A DNA stretch of 64,000 nucleotides from Isoperla grammatica. Its lineage: Eukaryota > Arthropoda > Insecta > Plecoptera > Perlodidae. The notes beneath the pieces are model-generated. The model saw only the letters and a program-made list of their open reading frames with translations. It made no database searches and was not told the origin of the DNA. Positions 32,870-44,267 of this stretch are shown here, in pieces. Within the stretch, counting starts at the first letter, position 1; each line of letters begins with the position of its first letter. The stretch spans positions 15,811,695 to 15,875,694 of the forward strand of contig OX246743.1 in NCBI GenBank assembly GCA_945910005.1. Direction: 5' to 3'. The translations under genes and the position numbers were made by a program.

Positions 32870-35525
32870 ACTTTGCTGACATTTCCAAACTGGGAAACAA
32901 ATTTACTGAACTGAACTCGACAACAAAATGTTACCTCGGCTTTATGAACTTTGGCGTAATCAAAAAGTGATCGGCATAATATATATCTTATCGTTACTTA
33001 GAGATCACCATCGCATAATGATGTTACCATTGACTACATTTCTAATACTTCACGTTATCCAACGAAGGAATTTTATGTGCAGTTAATAATGCCAATTATT
33101 TCTAGACTACAAGTTGAAAGTTCTCTTATTGTTAAATTTTCAGTTCATTTTTTTTTTATGAAGATAAGATCTCCGTCACATTCCTGGAGGGCCCTCGACT
33201 GTACGAACAAAGGTTGTTGATATATTCCGTCTACTCAGTGTGTATTGATTGACTTAATTGGATAATGGGATCAAGTAAGTACAGTTGACCGCTGTCTGCG
33301 GAGCTAGTGCAGAAACTATCATTGTTATTCTTTAATTTGAGCTTTTTATAGCTGGCCATATCCTTGAGTTCTATATCTGTATGTATGAGGAGTAGATCCA
33401 ATTACTCATTTTAACATTTTATTAAACTGCCAATATAAAAAATCAAAACTCTTTTTTAACTTTTTAAATTGCATTTTACTAACTTTCTCTTTAATTGAAT
33501 GCTGCTAGTCACCAAGACCAGCTTCTTTTATTCATTTTGTTTTTGCATGAGTATTCTTTTTTTCAATATTGTCTTATTTGTCAAACGCTATTTCGAGTGC
33601 GTTGCTTGAAAGTTCCAGAGCACAACTACAAAGTATTGGCTGTACTTGTGCAAGTGTGCTTGCGTGGATTGGTCGCCGATTTGTCTGTCGCTGTGTACTG
33701 AACTGTACGAGGCTTCTTAAAGTGGTACCGAATTGATAGCCTAAATCTCAACGTGCTCGGCTTATGCAAGGTGCTTCGAAATGCAGTCTTGCACAAAGAA
33801 ACTTTTCTCTATCGATTCTTTTGCCCCAAGTCTGTGCTTATGTAGTCTCCTATTAAACCCTAATTGCAATTTGACTTAGATTAATAAACCGTCAATTGCC
33901 ATCTACGATTGTGCGTACTATCTCAATAGAAATTAATCGACCATAGTTGTGAGTGTGATGATTATTAATAGCAGTCTGCACTTTTTGCAAGAAATAAGCC
34001 AAGTGCCACTTTGCAAATCTTGTGTAATTGTTGATGTTTCCGACTCGCCTTGATCAAAGATTTACCGTGCTTAAGAATGGGTTAAGTTTATAAATATTCT
34101 GAAGGAAACCAGTGGATAGTCATTTGTACATAGTAACATTATAACACTGGAAAATATTTGCATATTAACGATTATTAACAAACGAAAGTGTACATACTGT
34201 GGTGTTGCGTTGTGCCCAAGGACCTTTGCACTATTCATCGTGGCTTCTGTCTACATTGCTAACAAAGTGCAGCACACGGAAGATATTCATTTTAATCAGA
34301 CTTCTTTGGTGCAGCTCACAATGCTACTACAATATTATGTTACTGATACATTTTTGTCTTGACATAGGGTACAGTGGAATTACTAGCTATTATTACTTGT
34401 TGAGGCTAGGCATGTAATGCTAAACAATTGAAAGTTTTGGCAGAACAAATGAACGAACCAGATGTTACGAATATGTGCAATATTCATAGATATAGACCTG
34501 TGTATTTCCAGTTGGCTTTAATTTAAATTCAGGATTGATAAGAATTTGAGCTCAGTCTCAAAAATATGTTTGCTCATAAACTGAGAAACGTATTCACACA
34601 AAAGACAAAACTACAGTATGGCCACTCTTTTAGATGTAGACATGGACTTCTATATATATATATATAAATTTACACAATACAATGCCTGGCAAAAATAATC
34701 TAATTTGTTGTGTTTGGATTCGGAACACAACTATAGTGGCTTGAATCTAACCTCACACTGAAGAACTTGCGTGTGTACTACAAGTGTCAATTTGAAATTT
34801 ATGATTTTACAGACACTAATTGAGGGTGGAATTGACTATTATTTATTGACATATGTTCATAGCAAACCAGTTCCAAGTGAGTTGTCTGGCAAATTTTGCA
34901 TGTGTTTGAATGGAGTTTGGTAATGTGGAATGTGGTTCGTTCACGAAAAAGAACAAATCAATACGTAGTGATGATAGATCTTAATTTCACTGTATTCTTC
35001 TTAAATTAAACTAATGTTTACATGTATTGTATTGTTTTTTAATTTTTGTATTTAACCCTTATTTATTCTGAATGATTGGATTAACGTTTGAATTGATCTG
35101 CGCTTATTACGTACTGGCAATTAAAAAGTAAAAAATATATTATATATATATTATCAACTGAATTTGTGAGCTAACATTTTATGGATGTAGAAAAGTGAAA
35201 TGTCGATGTTGGATGTATATTTAAAATGCTTTAAGATTTGTGATGCTTTCGACAACAGAAGAAAAGGTGCCACAGCCATTGTTCCCTGATTCAACGTTAT
35301 TATTACTATCATCGTGTATGTTCAACAAAGCTTGTGACAGTTAAAATTGATACATTGCTTTTGTTTTCATTTAATGGCATTGCAGTTTGCACACAATAAG
35401 CTGAATATATAATTAATGTTAAAGTGTAATAAAAAAAGCTTGTTTTTTTTAAGTATACTATGAATGGAACGATTTCAATTGTAATTTTTTTATTGTAACC
35501 TTTAATAAAAAACAAATTTATTATG
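32870..35525 (+). other. CLASP: CLASP 3'UTR exon
   Basis: AT-rich sequence of about 2.65 kb without coding potential, ending just after an AATAAA signal at 35504-35509 in TTTAATAAAAAAC. Long AT-rich 3'UTRs are common in CLASP genes. The extent is inferred from the acceptor and the signal. Other AATAAA copies, for example near 35780, could give longer forms. Confidence 0.5.
35504..35509 (+). terminator. CLASP: Putative polyadenylation signal of CLASP
   Basis: Canonical AATAAA followed by an A/T-rich stretch at the end of the inferred 3'UTR. Confidence 0.45.
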
Positions 35526-35944
35526 AGTAATACACTACACTCCTGGTAGTTTTTCTTATAATTGTCTTTATCTGTAATTCCTAGTGCTTTTCTTTGTATC
35601 CCATTAACTTTATATTGTGTAAGTATGATGCCCGCATGTGATTACTGATTATGTATCTGATTAAAATTTTCTTTTGAGACTATTTAAAAACAATGGGGAA
35701 TATGCATGATTTTTTTTAGCATTTTACTAGATTAGGATTAACTTCCTGATTACAAAAATATTTTATTTCGATGACATAGAATAAAGTTTCATTTATAAAA
35801 ACGAGCTGAAAGTTTCACACATATTTATGGCGGGAAAAACGGGGCATATGTCACTTTCCATGTATCAGCAATCAACCAATCATAAAATGATAAATAAAAT
35901 AACGCTCATTGGGAAATTACGTATCATATAAAAAATCATATAAG
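35526..35944. other. Intergenic sequence 3' of CLASP
   Basis: AT-rich, with a second AATAAA near 35780 on +. I see no gene. Confidence 0.4.
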
Positions 35945-36736
35945 CAGTGGCGAGGCGTGACATTCGAAGGTAGGCATGCAATACCAAAATATAAGCATAC
36001 TGATAACAAATGCGCGCGTCAAGCTAAGTTAAGTGGCTGGGATGGGGGGGGGGGGGGGGGGGGGAGAGCCTCTTTTCTCGTAGTACTAACTACTGCCACA
36101 TCGGTTGTTTCATCCAGTAAAATAGCGACAAATGCAGCATCGTTAACTTCATTCTTGATTGCTGATAGCAGCACGTTAGCTGTGGCGGCAATAAGATCAT
36201 TCTGGATATCACTCGACATACCAGAAAACACTGCCCACTTATCTAAATGTTCCTTAGTAAAGTTGTCATACTCGGCCAGGAAATCGACGAGTTCAACGTA
36301 ATTCCCGCGATTCAAAGACGTTTCTCGCTCGTAATGGCCACAAAAAGCTAGTTCTTGACAAGCAAGAAAACAAGTTACATTTATTAATCGTTTTAAAATC
36401 TTGCGATTTTTTTAACTGAAATATTGTGCTGCTCAATATTTATGCGGAGTTGAATGTCTAGTCCTAAATCGATTCGAGACTTACCAAATTCTTTCAAAGT
36501 CAACACAGCTTCTATATGTGAAGACGATTTTCCATGACGTGTAAGCGCCGTGTGTAAATTATTTAAATCGGAATAACCTTTACTGACCCAAACACTATTT
36601 TTTTCCTTAGAAAATAATAAACACGGCCAACAAAAAAGCTTATTGTAGTCATTACAACCTGTAAGCCAGTTATGAGTTTCATACAAACTTGTCTGGAAAT
36701 GACGGACAAACGCTAATTTTGTATTGCACTTGGTAT
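35945..36736 (-). mobile_element. Deleted hAT transposon with ZMYM1-like transposase
   Basis: The end facing 35945 reads CAGTGGCGAGGCGTGAC, a typical hAT terminus. The transposase is on the minus strand. The opposite terminus is not visible because a foldback MITE sits at 36737. The poly-G tract at 36044-36063 joins the terminal region straight to the middle of the transposase, so the C-terminal half is deleted. Confidence 0.75.
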
Positions 36737-36794
36737 AGGTCTCGCAAAACATCTTCGGTAATGCTTCCGTCACGGGTGGGTGAGCGGCAGCCAA
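36019..36794 (-). pseudogene. hAT transposase (TTF zinc finger/DUF4371), frameshifted and truncated
   Basis: Read from 36794 leftward, the first part (to 36393) has the TTF-type zinc-finger segment NWLTGCNDYNKLFCWPCLLF followed by FSKEK. The second part (36315-36073) has SLNRGNYVELVDFLAEYD and FVAILLDETTDVAVVS, the DUF4371 and DDE-adjacent sequence of hAT transposases annotated as ZMYM1-like. A one-base shift in the T-run near 36405-36411 separates the two parts. Everything after the DETTDV region, including the later catalytic residues and the hAT dimerisation domain, is missing. It cannot make an active enzyme. Start and orientation follow the conserved order of domains. Confidence 0.85.
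36044..36063 (+). repeat. Poly-G tract
   Basis: About 20 consecutive G inside the hAT remnant, at the deletion junction between transposase and terminus. Its exact length is likely to be an assembly uncertainty. Confidence 0.9.
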
Positions 36795-36897
36795 CCAGCA
36801 GCCGTGGCTAATTCAAATACCTGCTCGGGTTGGCCGAGACCGTAAACACGTCATTGATTGATGACGAAAGCATTACGGAAGTTGTTTTGCGAGACCT
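36737..36897. mobile_element. Foldback MITE, family F1-related
   Basis: AGGTCTCGCAAAACATCTTC on the left is mirrored by GAAGTTGTTTTGCGAGACCT on the right, with AATGCTTCCGTCA/TGACGAAAGCATT continuing the arms. It interrupts the 5' region of the hAT transposase, so it is younger than that element. Confidence 0.75.
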
Positions 36898-37236
36898 TTA
36901 AGAGCTGGTATAGGCTGGACGCCGTAGGAAAGAAAGTTGTGTCGTCACGGATGATGTAATAGCAAGTGACCTCACACCTTGTAATACTAACTTAAATGTA
37001 GACTACTACTCATTGCCTTACCAGAAGTTAACATGTATTGTTATTTCATAGGTTGGTGGACATGGGCGCTGGTTTAAATGCTATTTTTCTCCCTCTTGGT
37101 ATGTGTATGCGGTTAAATTATGCAGGGATAAATTTTAGTTTCTTATTATCTTATTTTTTGTATTTAATTACAAATTAACAACTACTTCATTATATTTGTG
37201 AAAATTGAAAGTAGTTCCGTCCCACCGTGCTAGGGA
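36898..37236. other. Intergenic, no distinct feature
   Basis: Ordinary sequence between a MITE and a possible 5'UTR exon. Confidence 0.35.
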
Positions 37237-37322
37237 TGAAGCTGCCGAAGAAGGAATAAAAATGGCCGTTGTCGGTTGATGTGCTTCTAGAAGAAAATCT
37301 TGAAAATTCTGAAACCAAGCAG
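37237..37322 (+). other. Possible 5'UTR exon of a small gene
   Basis: A purine-rich stretch ends in CCAAGCAG then GTGAGT, a strong donor at 37323. Its short ATG frames stop quickly, so it would be untranslated. The nearest downstream acceptor with a coding exon is at 39332. The upstream limit is a guess. Confidence 0.25.
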
Positions 37323-37716
37323 GTGAGTTCTTAATTGTAGATAATTATTAAGCTGGGTAAATATTAATTTTTGGACTATCCCATGAAAGCTGGTTCATGT
37401 TTCTTGTTAACAAATGCCAAGTTCGCGACCCAAAGTCGCTCGTATTGCCTTAGTCTACTCTTATACCTAGACCGCCTACCTTATCTTGTTGACTAAACCC
37501 AAAGGACTAGGCTAGGACTTGTTGTGTTTTTTTTTTGTGGCAAGTAGGCAAAACCTAGGGCCTAGGCCTACACCTTGGTTTAACCCTCTAAGCTGAGCCT
37601 AGGCTCTAAGGCCTTCTTAAGGGTCTAGGCCTAGCTCTTCAATTAAAGGGCCATTGTGCACTGCAATTCTACGATATTGTTGGCCAGCTAGGGCTAGGCC
37701 TAAGAAAATTAAGAAA

Positions 37717-37910
37717 GGGTTCCCACGAATGGCTAAGGCTAACGCTAGTGACTAATGCCAACGCCTAGCCGTCTCGGTTCACACAAAATAACTAGGCTAA
37801 CGAATGCTACAATACAGTAGCCTAGATTGCATGTGATTGGTGCAGCAACACATCATTTCTCATTGTGTTCATATTTTAGCCATAATCCTTGGCCGTTTGT
37901 GGGAACCGGG
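37717..37910. mobile_element. Foldback MITE, ~194 bp
   Basis: GGGTTCCCACGAATGGCTAAGG on the left is mirrored by CCTTGGCCGTTTGTGGGAACC on the right. The flanking sequence is rich in TAGGCCTA motifs. Confidence 0.65.
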
Positions 37911-38503
37911 CCGTAAGTGAATAGGTAGGCTAGTTTTACGTAGGCCTAGGCCTACGTAGGGGCCTGCCGCCTACAGGTCTACAAACGACAAATATGACAT
38001 AGAGCCTCTAGGACCTGGGCACAAGCAACACCAAAAAACAACAATGAAACAAATGAATTAAATCGATGGACAAACAACAAGCTGTCAAAAAATAATTTCT
38101 TCTGATTTTGGAAAACAAATACACATACAAAACTTTCATTTAGTCGTTGTCTATCATTAAAAGTTTTAAATTACGAGCAGTTACTATTGCTACACTTGTT
38201 TTTATTTCTATGGCTGCAATTTTATTATTTTGACAGCTGATTGTTTGCCAACTTTGACTGCGTTCACTGTGGCTGTGACTGGTGGTGGGGGTAGCCCAGT
38301 CAACGCAGTGAACGCAGCAGCTGGTACGGGATGCAGTCACAGTCACAGCGAAAGCAGACAACAGCAGAAATTGTCATTCATAAAAGCAACATTTGCCATC
38401 TGCTAATTAACCTTTTACCTTATAACATAACAATAACATTAATAATTTAACGCTTATGGGACTTCTAAGATAAGATTATATGGTGTTGTGATGTCACTTA
38501 TGG
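37911..38503. repeat. GCAGTCAC/GTGACTGC-rich stretch
   Basis: Around 38250-38360 the motifs CAGTCAACGCAGTGAACG, CAGTCACAGTCACAG and GCTGGTACGG repeat in direct and inverted order. A second cluster with CAGTCACTGTAGTGACTG and TTGGTACG lies at 39050-39215, on the other side of the foldback element. The two clusters may be the outer parts of one decayed palindromic element. Confidence 0.35.
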
Positions 38504-38972
38504 TGGGTTTACACACCGGAATAAGGTTTAAGGTTTAACATTTAATATTTTGTTCTAAGGAAAGTATTTTCCAAACTGATTTACTAGGATCGCTACCATT
38601 GGCCGGATTTATAAAAGCTCGTCTCTCATTGGCTGGGCTAAGAATTTTTGGGATAAGGGCTAACAAGTTGGAATAGTTTCAACTTTCGTCCTAGCCCTTA
38701 AATCTAAAGCCTGTATTACACGGTCAAACTTTTTCATCCAACTCCTTGAATTCAAGGACAAAAGCGCATCAATAAATAATTCCTATTGTTGTATTTGACT
38801 ACATACTGACTGTTATTGATGCGCTTTTGTCCTTGGATTCAAGGAGTTGGATGAAAAAGTTTGACCGTGTAATACAAGCTTTAGGAAGTTATGTGAACGC
38901 CATGATGCTACTAGCTTGATTCAACTTTGTTTAACCTTAGACCTTAAACCTTATTACGGTGTGTAAACCGGG
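38504..38972. mobile_element. Outer foldback element enclosing another MITE
   Basis: GGGTTTACACACCGGAATAAG on the left is mirrored by CTTATTACGGTGTGTAAACC on the right, with the GGTTTAAGGTTTAAC arm continuing inward. It encloses a second palindromic element at 38704-38884. Confidence 0.7.
38704..38884. mobile_element. Inner foldback MITE with long near-perfect arms
   Basis: Arms of about 70 bp start TGTATTACACGGTCAAAC on the left and end GTTTGACCGTGTAATACA on the right, with one mismatch seen in the central AATTCAAGG/CCTTGGATT region. The high arm identity indicates a young element. Confidence 0.85.
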
Positions 38973-39332
38973 CTTTACTATTCAAACCATATAATGTTGT
39001 CTATAAATTCATAATTCGCGGTAAAATTATTAGCCACGCCCCCCTTGACTGCGACAGCTGGATCTTTTCAGCCTAGTCATCGCAGTGACTGGAGGGGTAG
39101 CTGCGAGGTAAACTGGTACGCAAAAAGCAGTGACTGCAGCTTGACTGCGAGTCAAGTTGGTACGGATCTCAGTCACTGTAGTGACTGCCAGTCATAGTTG
39201 GTACGCAGCCCAGTTCAATTCATTTGTTCCATTGTTGTAGTCCTGATGTGACGTCAGTTGCGGGTTCCCTATTGGTCTACTCTAGACCAAGGCATTGGCC
39301 TTTGCTTAATATTAACTATATTTACGTTACAG

Positions 39333-39434
39333 ATCACCTTCGAAATGTCAAAAAAAAAACTATGTTTCGATACGAAACTAGACAAAATTGACATTGCCCG
39401 AGTAGAACGTTTCTTCTCCGTAGCAAACGAACAG
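39333..39434 (+). CDS. Candidate small gene, first coding exon
   Basis: The acceptor TTTACGTTACAG ends at 39332. ATG at 39345 opens 30 codons, MSKKKLCFDTKLDKIDIARV onward, ending NEQ directly before the donor GTGGGT at 39435. The next exon (39994) continues in the same phase. I do not recognise the protein. The agreement of acceptor, start, donor and phase makes chance less likely, but there is no homology support. Confidence 0.4.
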
Positions 39435-39993
39435 GTGGGTTATTTCATTAGCAGCTAGGCCCTATAGTCCTAGACCTATCTACGATTAGCTAATATATTA
39501 TATCATGTCCACTATTGATTAGATTGAAGGTGCTAGGCCCAATTGATATAGTAGGGTTGCCAGTGGTTAGTGAGCCTGTAGCCTACATTGTGATACACCA
39601 GCCCATAGTGAAATATGAATAACGTAATAATAACAATGCAAATAGGCCTAAAGGTAGCTGGTTTAGCCTGTCCTATATTTCAATATCAAACTTTTGTAAC
39701 ACATTTCTTTGCATCAAAGTAAGCCTAGCAAACAACAAACTACAGCACATGCAAAGTGCAAGTCACTATAGGTGAAAAATAATCAAATAAGTCTGGTTAT
39801 AGGCCTAGCCCTGATTTATTTTCTACGCTTGGCCTCATAAATTGGTTCAGGCATATCAGAAGACACATTTGTCTGGTTTCATAAGAATTCTTTTCTGTCC
39901 TGTCATAATAATTCTTTTGGTTACATAGGCACTATATTTTGATTTGCCTGTATCCTGTATTTTATTTAATTCTGTTGTATTTCCATTTTCCAG
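39435..39993. other. Intron of the candidate small gene
   Basis: AT-rich 559-bp GT-AG interval with several TAGGCCTA motifs. Confidence 0.35.
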
Positions 39994-40371
39994 GCATTAA
40001 ATCTCCCCAACGGCAGTACGCCTACTACCATCATAACTGCACCCACACCCACTCCAACAATTCCAAATACATTTCCTGGACCTACTTCCCAACTCCCCAG
40101 AGTAATCACAATTATCCTCCCCAAAAAACCCACTTCGTCCATTCCACCAATTCCCACGTCAGTTAACCTTTCCAGACAAACTTTTGTTCCCACTAGTACT
40201 CCCAAAATCGTCAATGTTGCTACACCACCAATTAACCTCAATTCTTGCCCCAGCTCCGCTACTCCTACACATCCCAGGTTACCCACTTCTTCCAAACGCC
40301 CCATTTTTGCTACATCACCCATCACAGTCACAACCTCTACCCATCAAAGCTATCCAGTGCTTAATTTGTAA
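39994..40371 (+). CDS. Candidate small gene, second coding exon (Pro/Thr/Ser-rich), truncated
   Basis: The acceptor ATTTTCCAG ends at 39993. 125 codons in phase with the exon at 39345-39434, rich in Pro, Thr, Ser and Ile (for example TAPTPTPTIPNTFPGPTS), with no recognised fold. The frame ends at TAA 40369-40371 inside CAGTGCTTAATTTGTAATGG, which looks like a hAT terminus beginning at about 40355. The original exon was therefore probably longer and was cut by a transposon. Low-complexity composition also allows a non-coding explanation. Confidence 0.35.
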   Translation, partial: ALNLPNGSTPTTIITAPTPTPTIPNTFPGPTSQLPRVITIILPKKPTSSIPPIPTSVNLSRQTFVPTSTPKIVNVATPPINLNSCPSSATPTHPRLPTSSKRPIFATSPITVTTSTHQSYPVLNL

Positions 40372-42467
40372 TGGAGCGCGGGTATACGCAGTATACCCAC
40401 CTATGTTCGTGGGTATACGCAGTATACCCACCTTTTTTCACGAATTATGAGGTACGCAACACTCAAATTTTGGCTAACGTGTATAAAAAACAAAAATAAT
40501 TTGTATTAGGTATTTTACCCTCACATGCTCACATTTCAAATTTACTTGAATATATCTATAACTCTAAATAAAACTCTTATATCTTGGTTTTACGTTTTTC
40601 CCAAACCAACCTCCGTACTTTATAGATAGAATCATCTCCTATTGTTATTGGCTGCAGGTTCCTCGTCAACCAGCCAGTTAGGGATAGCAACGCGAAGGCG
40701 GTTCAGTCGCTCCCGCTGCTGTGAGGGAAATAGCACGATCCGTAAAATATGATTTACATGTTTGATACAGTATTTCTCTGTTTGTGGATATACGTTCGAT
40801 TCCTCTTTAATACTAAAGGGGTATCCTGTTAAAACTAAAATTGGCTCTGCATTATGTTTGATGGGCCCGGAAGGGGTGGACAGACCCGCGCCTGTTTTGG
40901 CCCGAATTTGGACTGGTCCTACTGGAACAGGCATAAACTGCCTGGCGCCGGTAAGTGCTTTGGAAAATTTCGACTTTCACTGATCATGAACGACGTGAAA
41001 TAGTACGTTTCAAAACTGGAGAAATTTTAGCAGAAATTCATTGGCTCTTTCAGCCCCATCGCCCTGGCCTGTCAAGTGAACGTCTTGCAAAAACGTTATA
41101 ATCATTTGATAATAAGATTCGATTTGATACGAAATACCATCACCGTGTTTGGCAAAATGGCCTCAAAGGCTTGTGAATCGTCATCTTAAAATTACTTGAA
41201 GATTGCTAATCTTTTTGGCGAGTTTTGAACGAAAGTTATAAGTTCACGCATCAATATGAGAAAGTATCGTATTTTTCTTTAGCGTTGGATTCAATCTCAG
41301 AGGGGGCTCCGCCCCCCCTGACATTTATCAGGGGGGGCGCTAGACCCCAGGCCCCCCCGTAGTCGGCGCCTATGGCACCACACGAATCGATAATGAACCA
41401 TTTAACATCGTGAGTTGAAACCTGTGAATTGTTATTAATTAATGAAGTTTCTGGTTAACTGCCGCGGCGACTGTTGCACGAGCGTGGTGTTAGCCGGCTT
41501 TTGGTGCGGCTGTACTCCACTCGACACCGCATAGCGGACCGCGTTCATTGCGCATGCGTTGACTATTTCCCCTCCCAATACTACTCTCTCAATCTCTCTC
41601 TCTCTCTCTCTCTCTCTGCTAATTCTGCCAATTCTTCTGCAGAATATTTGGGCTCAAACTGGTACCCAGCCGTAGCCATGCTACGCAAAGTGATTACGAG
41701 ACGATGCCCCTCCTTCCACTCGTTACCCCTCCTCCGAGTATCGTGTGACTCACTGATGCGCACAGCAACGCTCAAAACGAAATGCAGCACCCGATTACAC
41801 ATCTTTACACATCTTCATTTTGTACCTGAACGGAAGCTCCGATTACAAAACCAAAATATACGAAATACGCAGAAAAGAAAGACGCAGCGAAAAGTACATC
41901 ATTTTTTTTTTGGAGCAGAATCCTCCAAGGTCCCAAGGCATACAGGTCGTCCCAATGCTTTCTTATGGGAGATTTTCGCCGATGGGACCTAGCTCGAAAA
42001 TTACTAACTTTGATATTATTTTCCCGGGTTATGGTAACTCGATTTTTTTTGTATTTAGTCGCTAATTTCATAGCTAGTTAGCCTTAGTTAAAGATATTTT
42101 TTTTTGGTGTAGCGGGTGAGAACCCCTTTAATAAAGAAATTAGATATCCCTTGATTCATAGCCGAATTCAATAAGGAAAAGAAAATATAAGAATAATAAA
42201 GAACAAAGAATAAGAACAAGAAACCTACTCTATGACATTATACGATTGTTTACAGGCGTTTAAAACGTCACAATATGTGAAAAACTAAAACGCTTTTGGC
42301 GAAAAGACCTCCGGCGGCTGAGGCTCTCGCCCCAGACCCCTTTCTGGTTGGGATGTTCAACTTCCCCCCCCCCCCCCCCCCCACCGCATGGTCTATTCTC
42401 GGATATGCCACTGTCTTCATATGCTCCCCCTAGCAAGCTTAACTTCCGGCGCTACTGGCCGTCATAG
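40372..42467. mobile_element. Transposon-derived debris
   Basis: GGGTATACGCAGTATACCCAC is repeated at about 40380 and 40411. AGTCGGCGCCTATGG at about 41361 matches the right terminus of the 46721-49420 hAT family (ACTCGGCGCCTATA), here without a visible partner. GGATATGCCACTG at about 42401 resembles a CAGTGGCGTA-type hAT end. A (CT)n run lies at 41588-41618 and a C-run near 42366. I see no real gene; the 172-codon frame at 41474 spans the CT repeat. Confidence 0.45.
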
Positions 42468-42892
42468 CAGTGGCGTATCCAGGAATTGGGAAAGGGGGGG
42501 TTTTCAACCCATATTATAGAGAGTGGAGCCGAAACATAATTGGGGTTCCAGGGGGCTTGCCTCCCGAAAAAATTCTCGTCAAGGTAATTTTAGTGCAAAT
42601 CTGTGCGTTTTACAGCGGCCAAGTGAAACAAGATTTTTGAGTTTCTGGCAACACATTTTTTCCTTAGCACCGCTAATAAAAGAAACCTCAATCAATAATT
42701 TGCATATTTTTCGTATTGCTTTTGCTTTTAATTACAACAATATACAATAATTATAAAGTAAAACATCTAACTGTCTATTTAAATACTGTCTATTGAAATG
42801 TAAACGGTCATTGTCCATGTTTCCTTTGCAAAAGGGGGGGGGGGTATTCCTTCCCTCCCCCCCCATCCCCCCAACCCGTGTATACGCCACTG
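42468..42892. mobile_element. Non-autonomous hAT-like element, 425 bp
   Basis: Inverted ends are CAGTGGCGTATCCAGG and the right-hand GTATACGCCACTG. The flanks CGTCATAG (42460-42467) and CGTCTAAT (42893-42900) agree at only part of eight positions, so the target duplication is decayed or coincidental. G- and C-runs occur near the ends. Confidence 0.65.
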
Positions 42893-43948
42893 CGTCTAAT
42901 GTCTCCATTGAAAATCAGCTCTTTTGTAACAGTGGGCAGTGGGTAGATTTGGCGCCATGCATAAGTTGATTTCCCGCCCTGTTACTACTTCCGTATCACC
43001 TATTTCTACCAGAATGAAGATAGCGACGACATCTCGACACTCAAAATGGTCGCTGTCTTTGTTGAGTACATATGACCAACATATACAGTACATATTAATT
43101 ACGTTAACAAAATATATTTTTATAATATAGGTGATAAAAGAACGTAACGCTATTTATGCAAAACGCTGGAAGAAGGCAAATTATTCCGTCCAAAGGAAAT
43201 GATAATATGAATTTACAGTTAAATTATTCACGGTGTGCAGTTTGTATTTTTTTACAGGGTATTTTGTTTTTTGTTATTGGCTAAAGTGACAACGGCACTT
43301 TTGAGCATCGAGATATCGTCGCTCGATTTGATACTTGTGCTTGTGTTTTGTTGTGTTCTGTCGTTCCCGCCGCTTTAGTAGGTTGACTTCGATACAACAC
43401 GTTTACAACAATTTATACGATTGCAAATAGAAAATTAACAAGTAAGTAGTTGGAGTTGTTATCTTGGACATTAAGTAGCTATCCTAGGCCTATGCCTGCC
43501 AAACATGTTCGAAGCCGTAGGGAATAGCCTAGGCCCTAGGCTAATATAATATCTTTGTTCTAGGCCTAGGCCTAGGCAAACAAAGTTCTTTAGGCATCGA
43601 AGACTGGGCTGAGATGCTCAGCCTCGGTTTATTTACTGCAATGCTCAGTAAGGTTGTGCCCTAACCCCGATTTAGGCGTTTTCCAGACCTAATTAAGCTA
43701 AACTTAGGCTACATTTGTTTGGTGCTTTGGTCCCTACAGGCCTAGGCCTACTTCACCCCTAGGTAGGCCTAGGCCCTAGTGGTAGGCCTAGCCTAGGTCT
43801 AGGTAGGCCTAGGCTAGGTTTTACATATGGTAGGCCTACTAGGCCTAGGCCCTAGGTCTAGCCCTAGCTTACGTTCCTAGGAAGACTAAAGGCCAGTTTA
43901 CAAAGTATCGAGTATCGACTGATACGCACGGCGGGAATGTTCGCTTAC
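42893..43948. promoter_or_regulatory. SMC6: SMC6 upstream region, possible 5'UTR exon near 43300-43441
   Basis: A possible untranslated first exon ends ATTAACAA then GTAAGT at 43442. The next acceptor in the right place is at 44604, before the SMC6 start codon. No TATA box could be assigned with confidence. From 43480 to 43870 the sequence is a degenerate cluster of TAGGCCTA/CCTAGGCCTAGG motifs. Confidence 0.35.
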
Positions 43949-44267
43949 AGAGCAGGGCGATTCTGAATGGGCGGTGATAATGCTTGTTGCAGTACATGGG
44001 CGTTGACAAGCGCCGGAAGTGGATGATCCAACCAATCAGGGCGAAGCGGCGCTTGCAAGCGCCGAAGTGGTTGGTTCCAACTTCTAAGCGCTTGTTTTAG
44101 TACTCCTCGACGTACATGTAGTGGTGTGAATTAAGCTTTATTTATCACTGGTTTGAGGTTTCGGTCATTACAAGAAGGCAATGACCCAACCACCGCCTTG
44201 CATTCGCCTTCAGTAAGGACCGAAACCGGCGAGAAACTTATTGTCGCCCATTCATAATCGCGCTACT
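43949..44267. mobile_element. Foldback element, ~319 bp, upstream of SMC6
   Basis: CAGAGCAGGGCGATTCTGAA with TGGGCG on the left is mirrored by CGCCCATTCATAATCGCGCTACTCTG on the right. A further inner pair is GGTTTCGGTC / GACCGAAACC. No target duplication was found. Confidence 0.6.

Noticed and set aside
35909..36301. A 130-codon plus-strand frame
   Set aside because: It is antisense to the hAT transposase remnant and includes the poly-G tract.
41474..41992. A 172-codon frame
   Set aside because: It crosses a CT microsatellite and transposon debris, and overlapping frames are equally open on the other strand.
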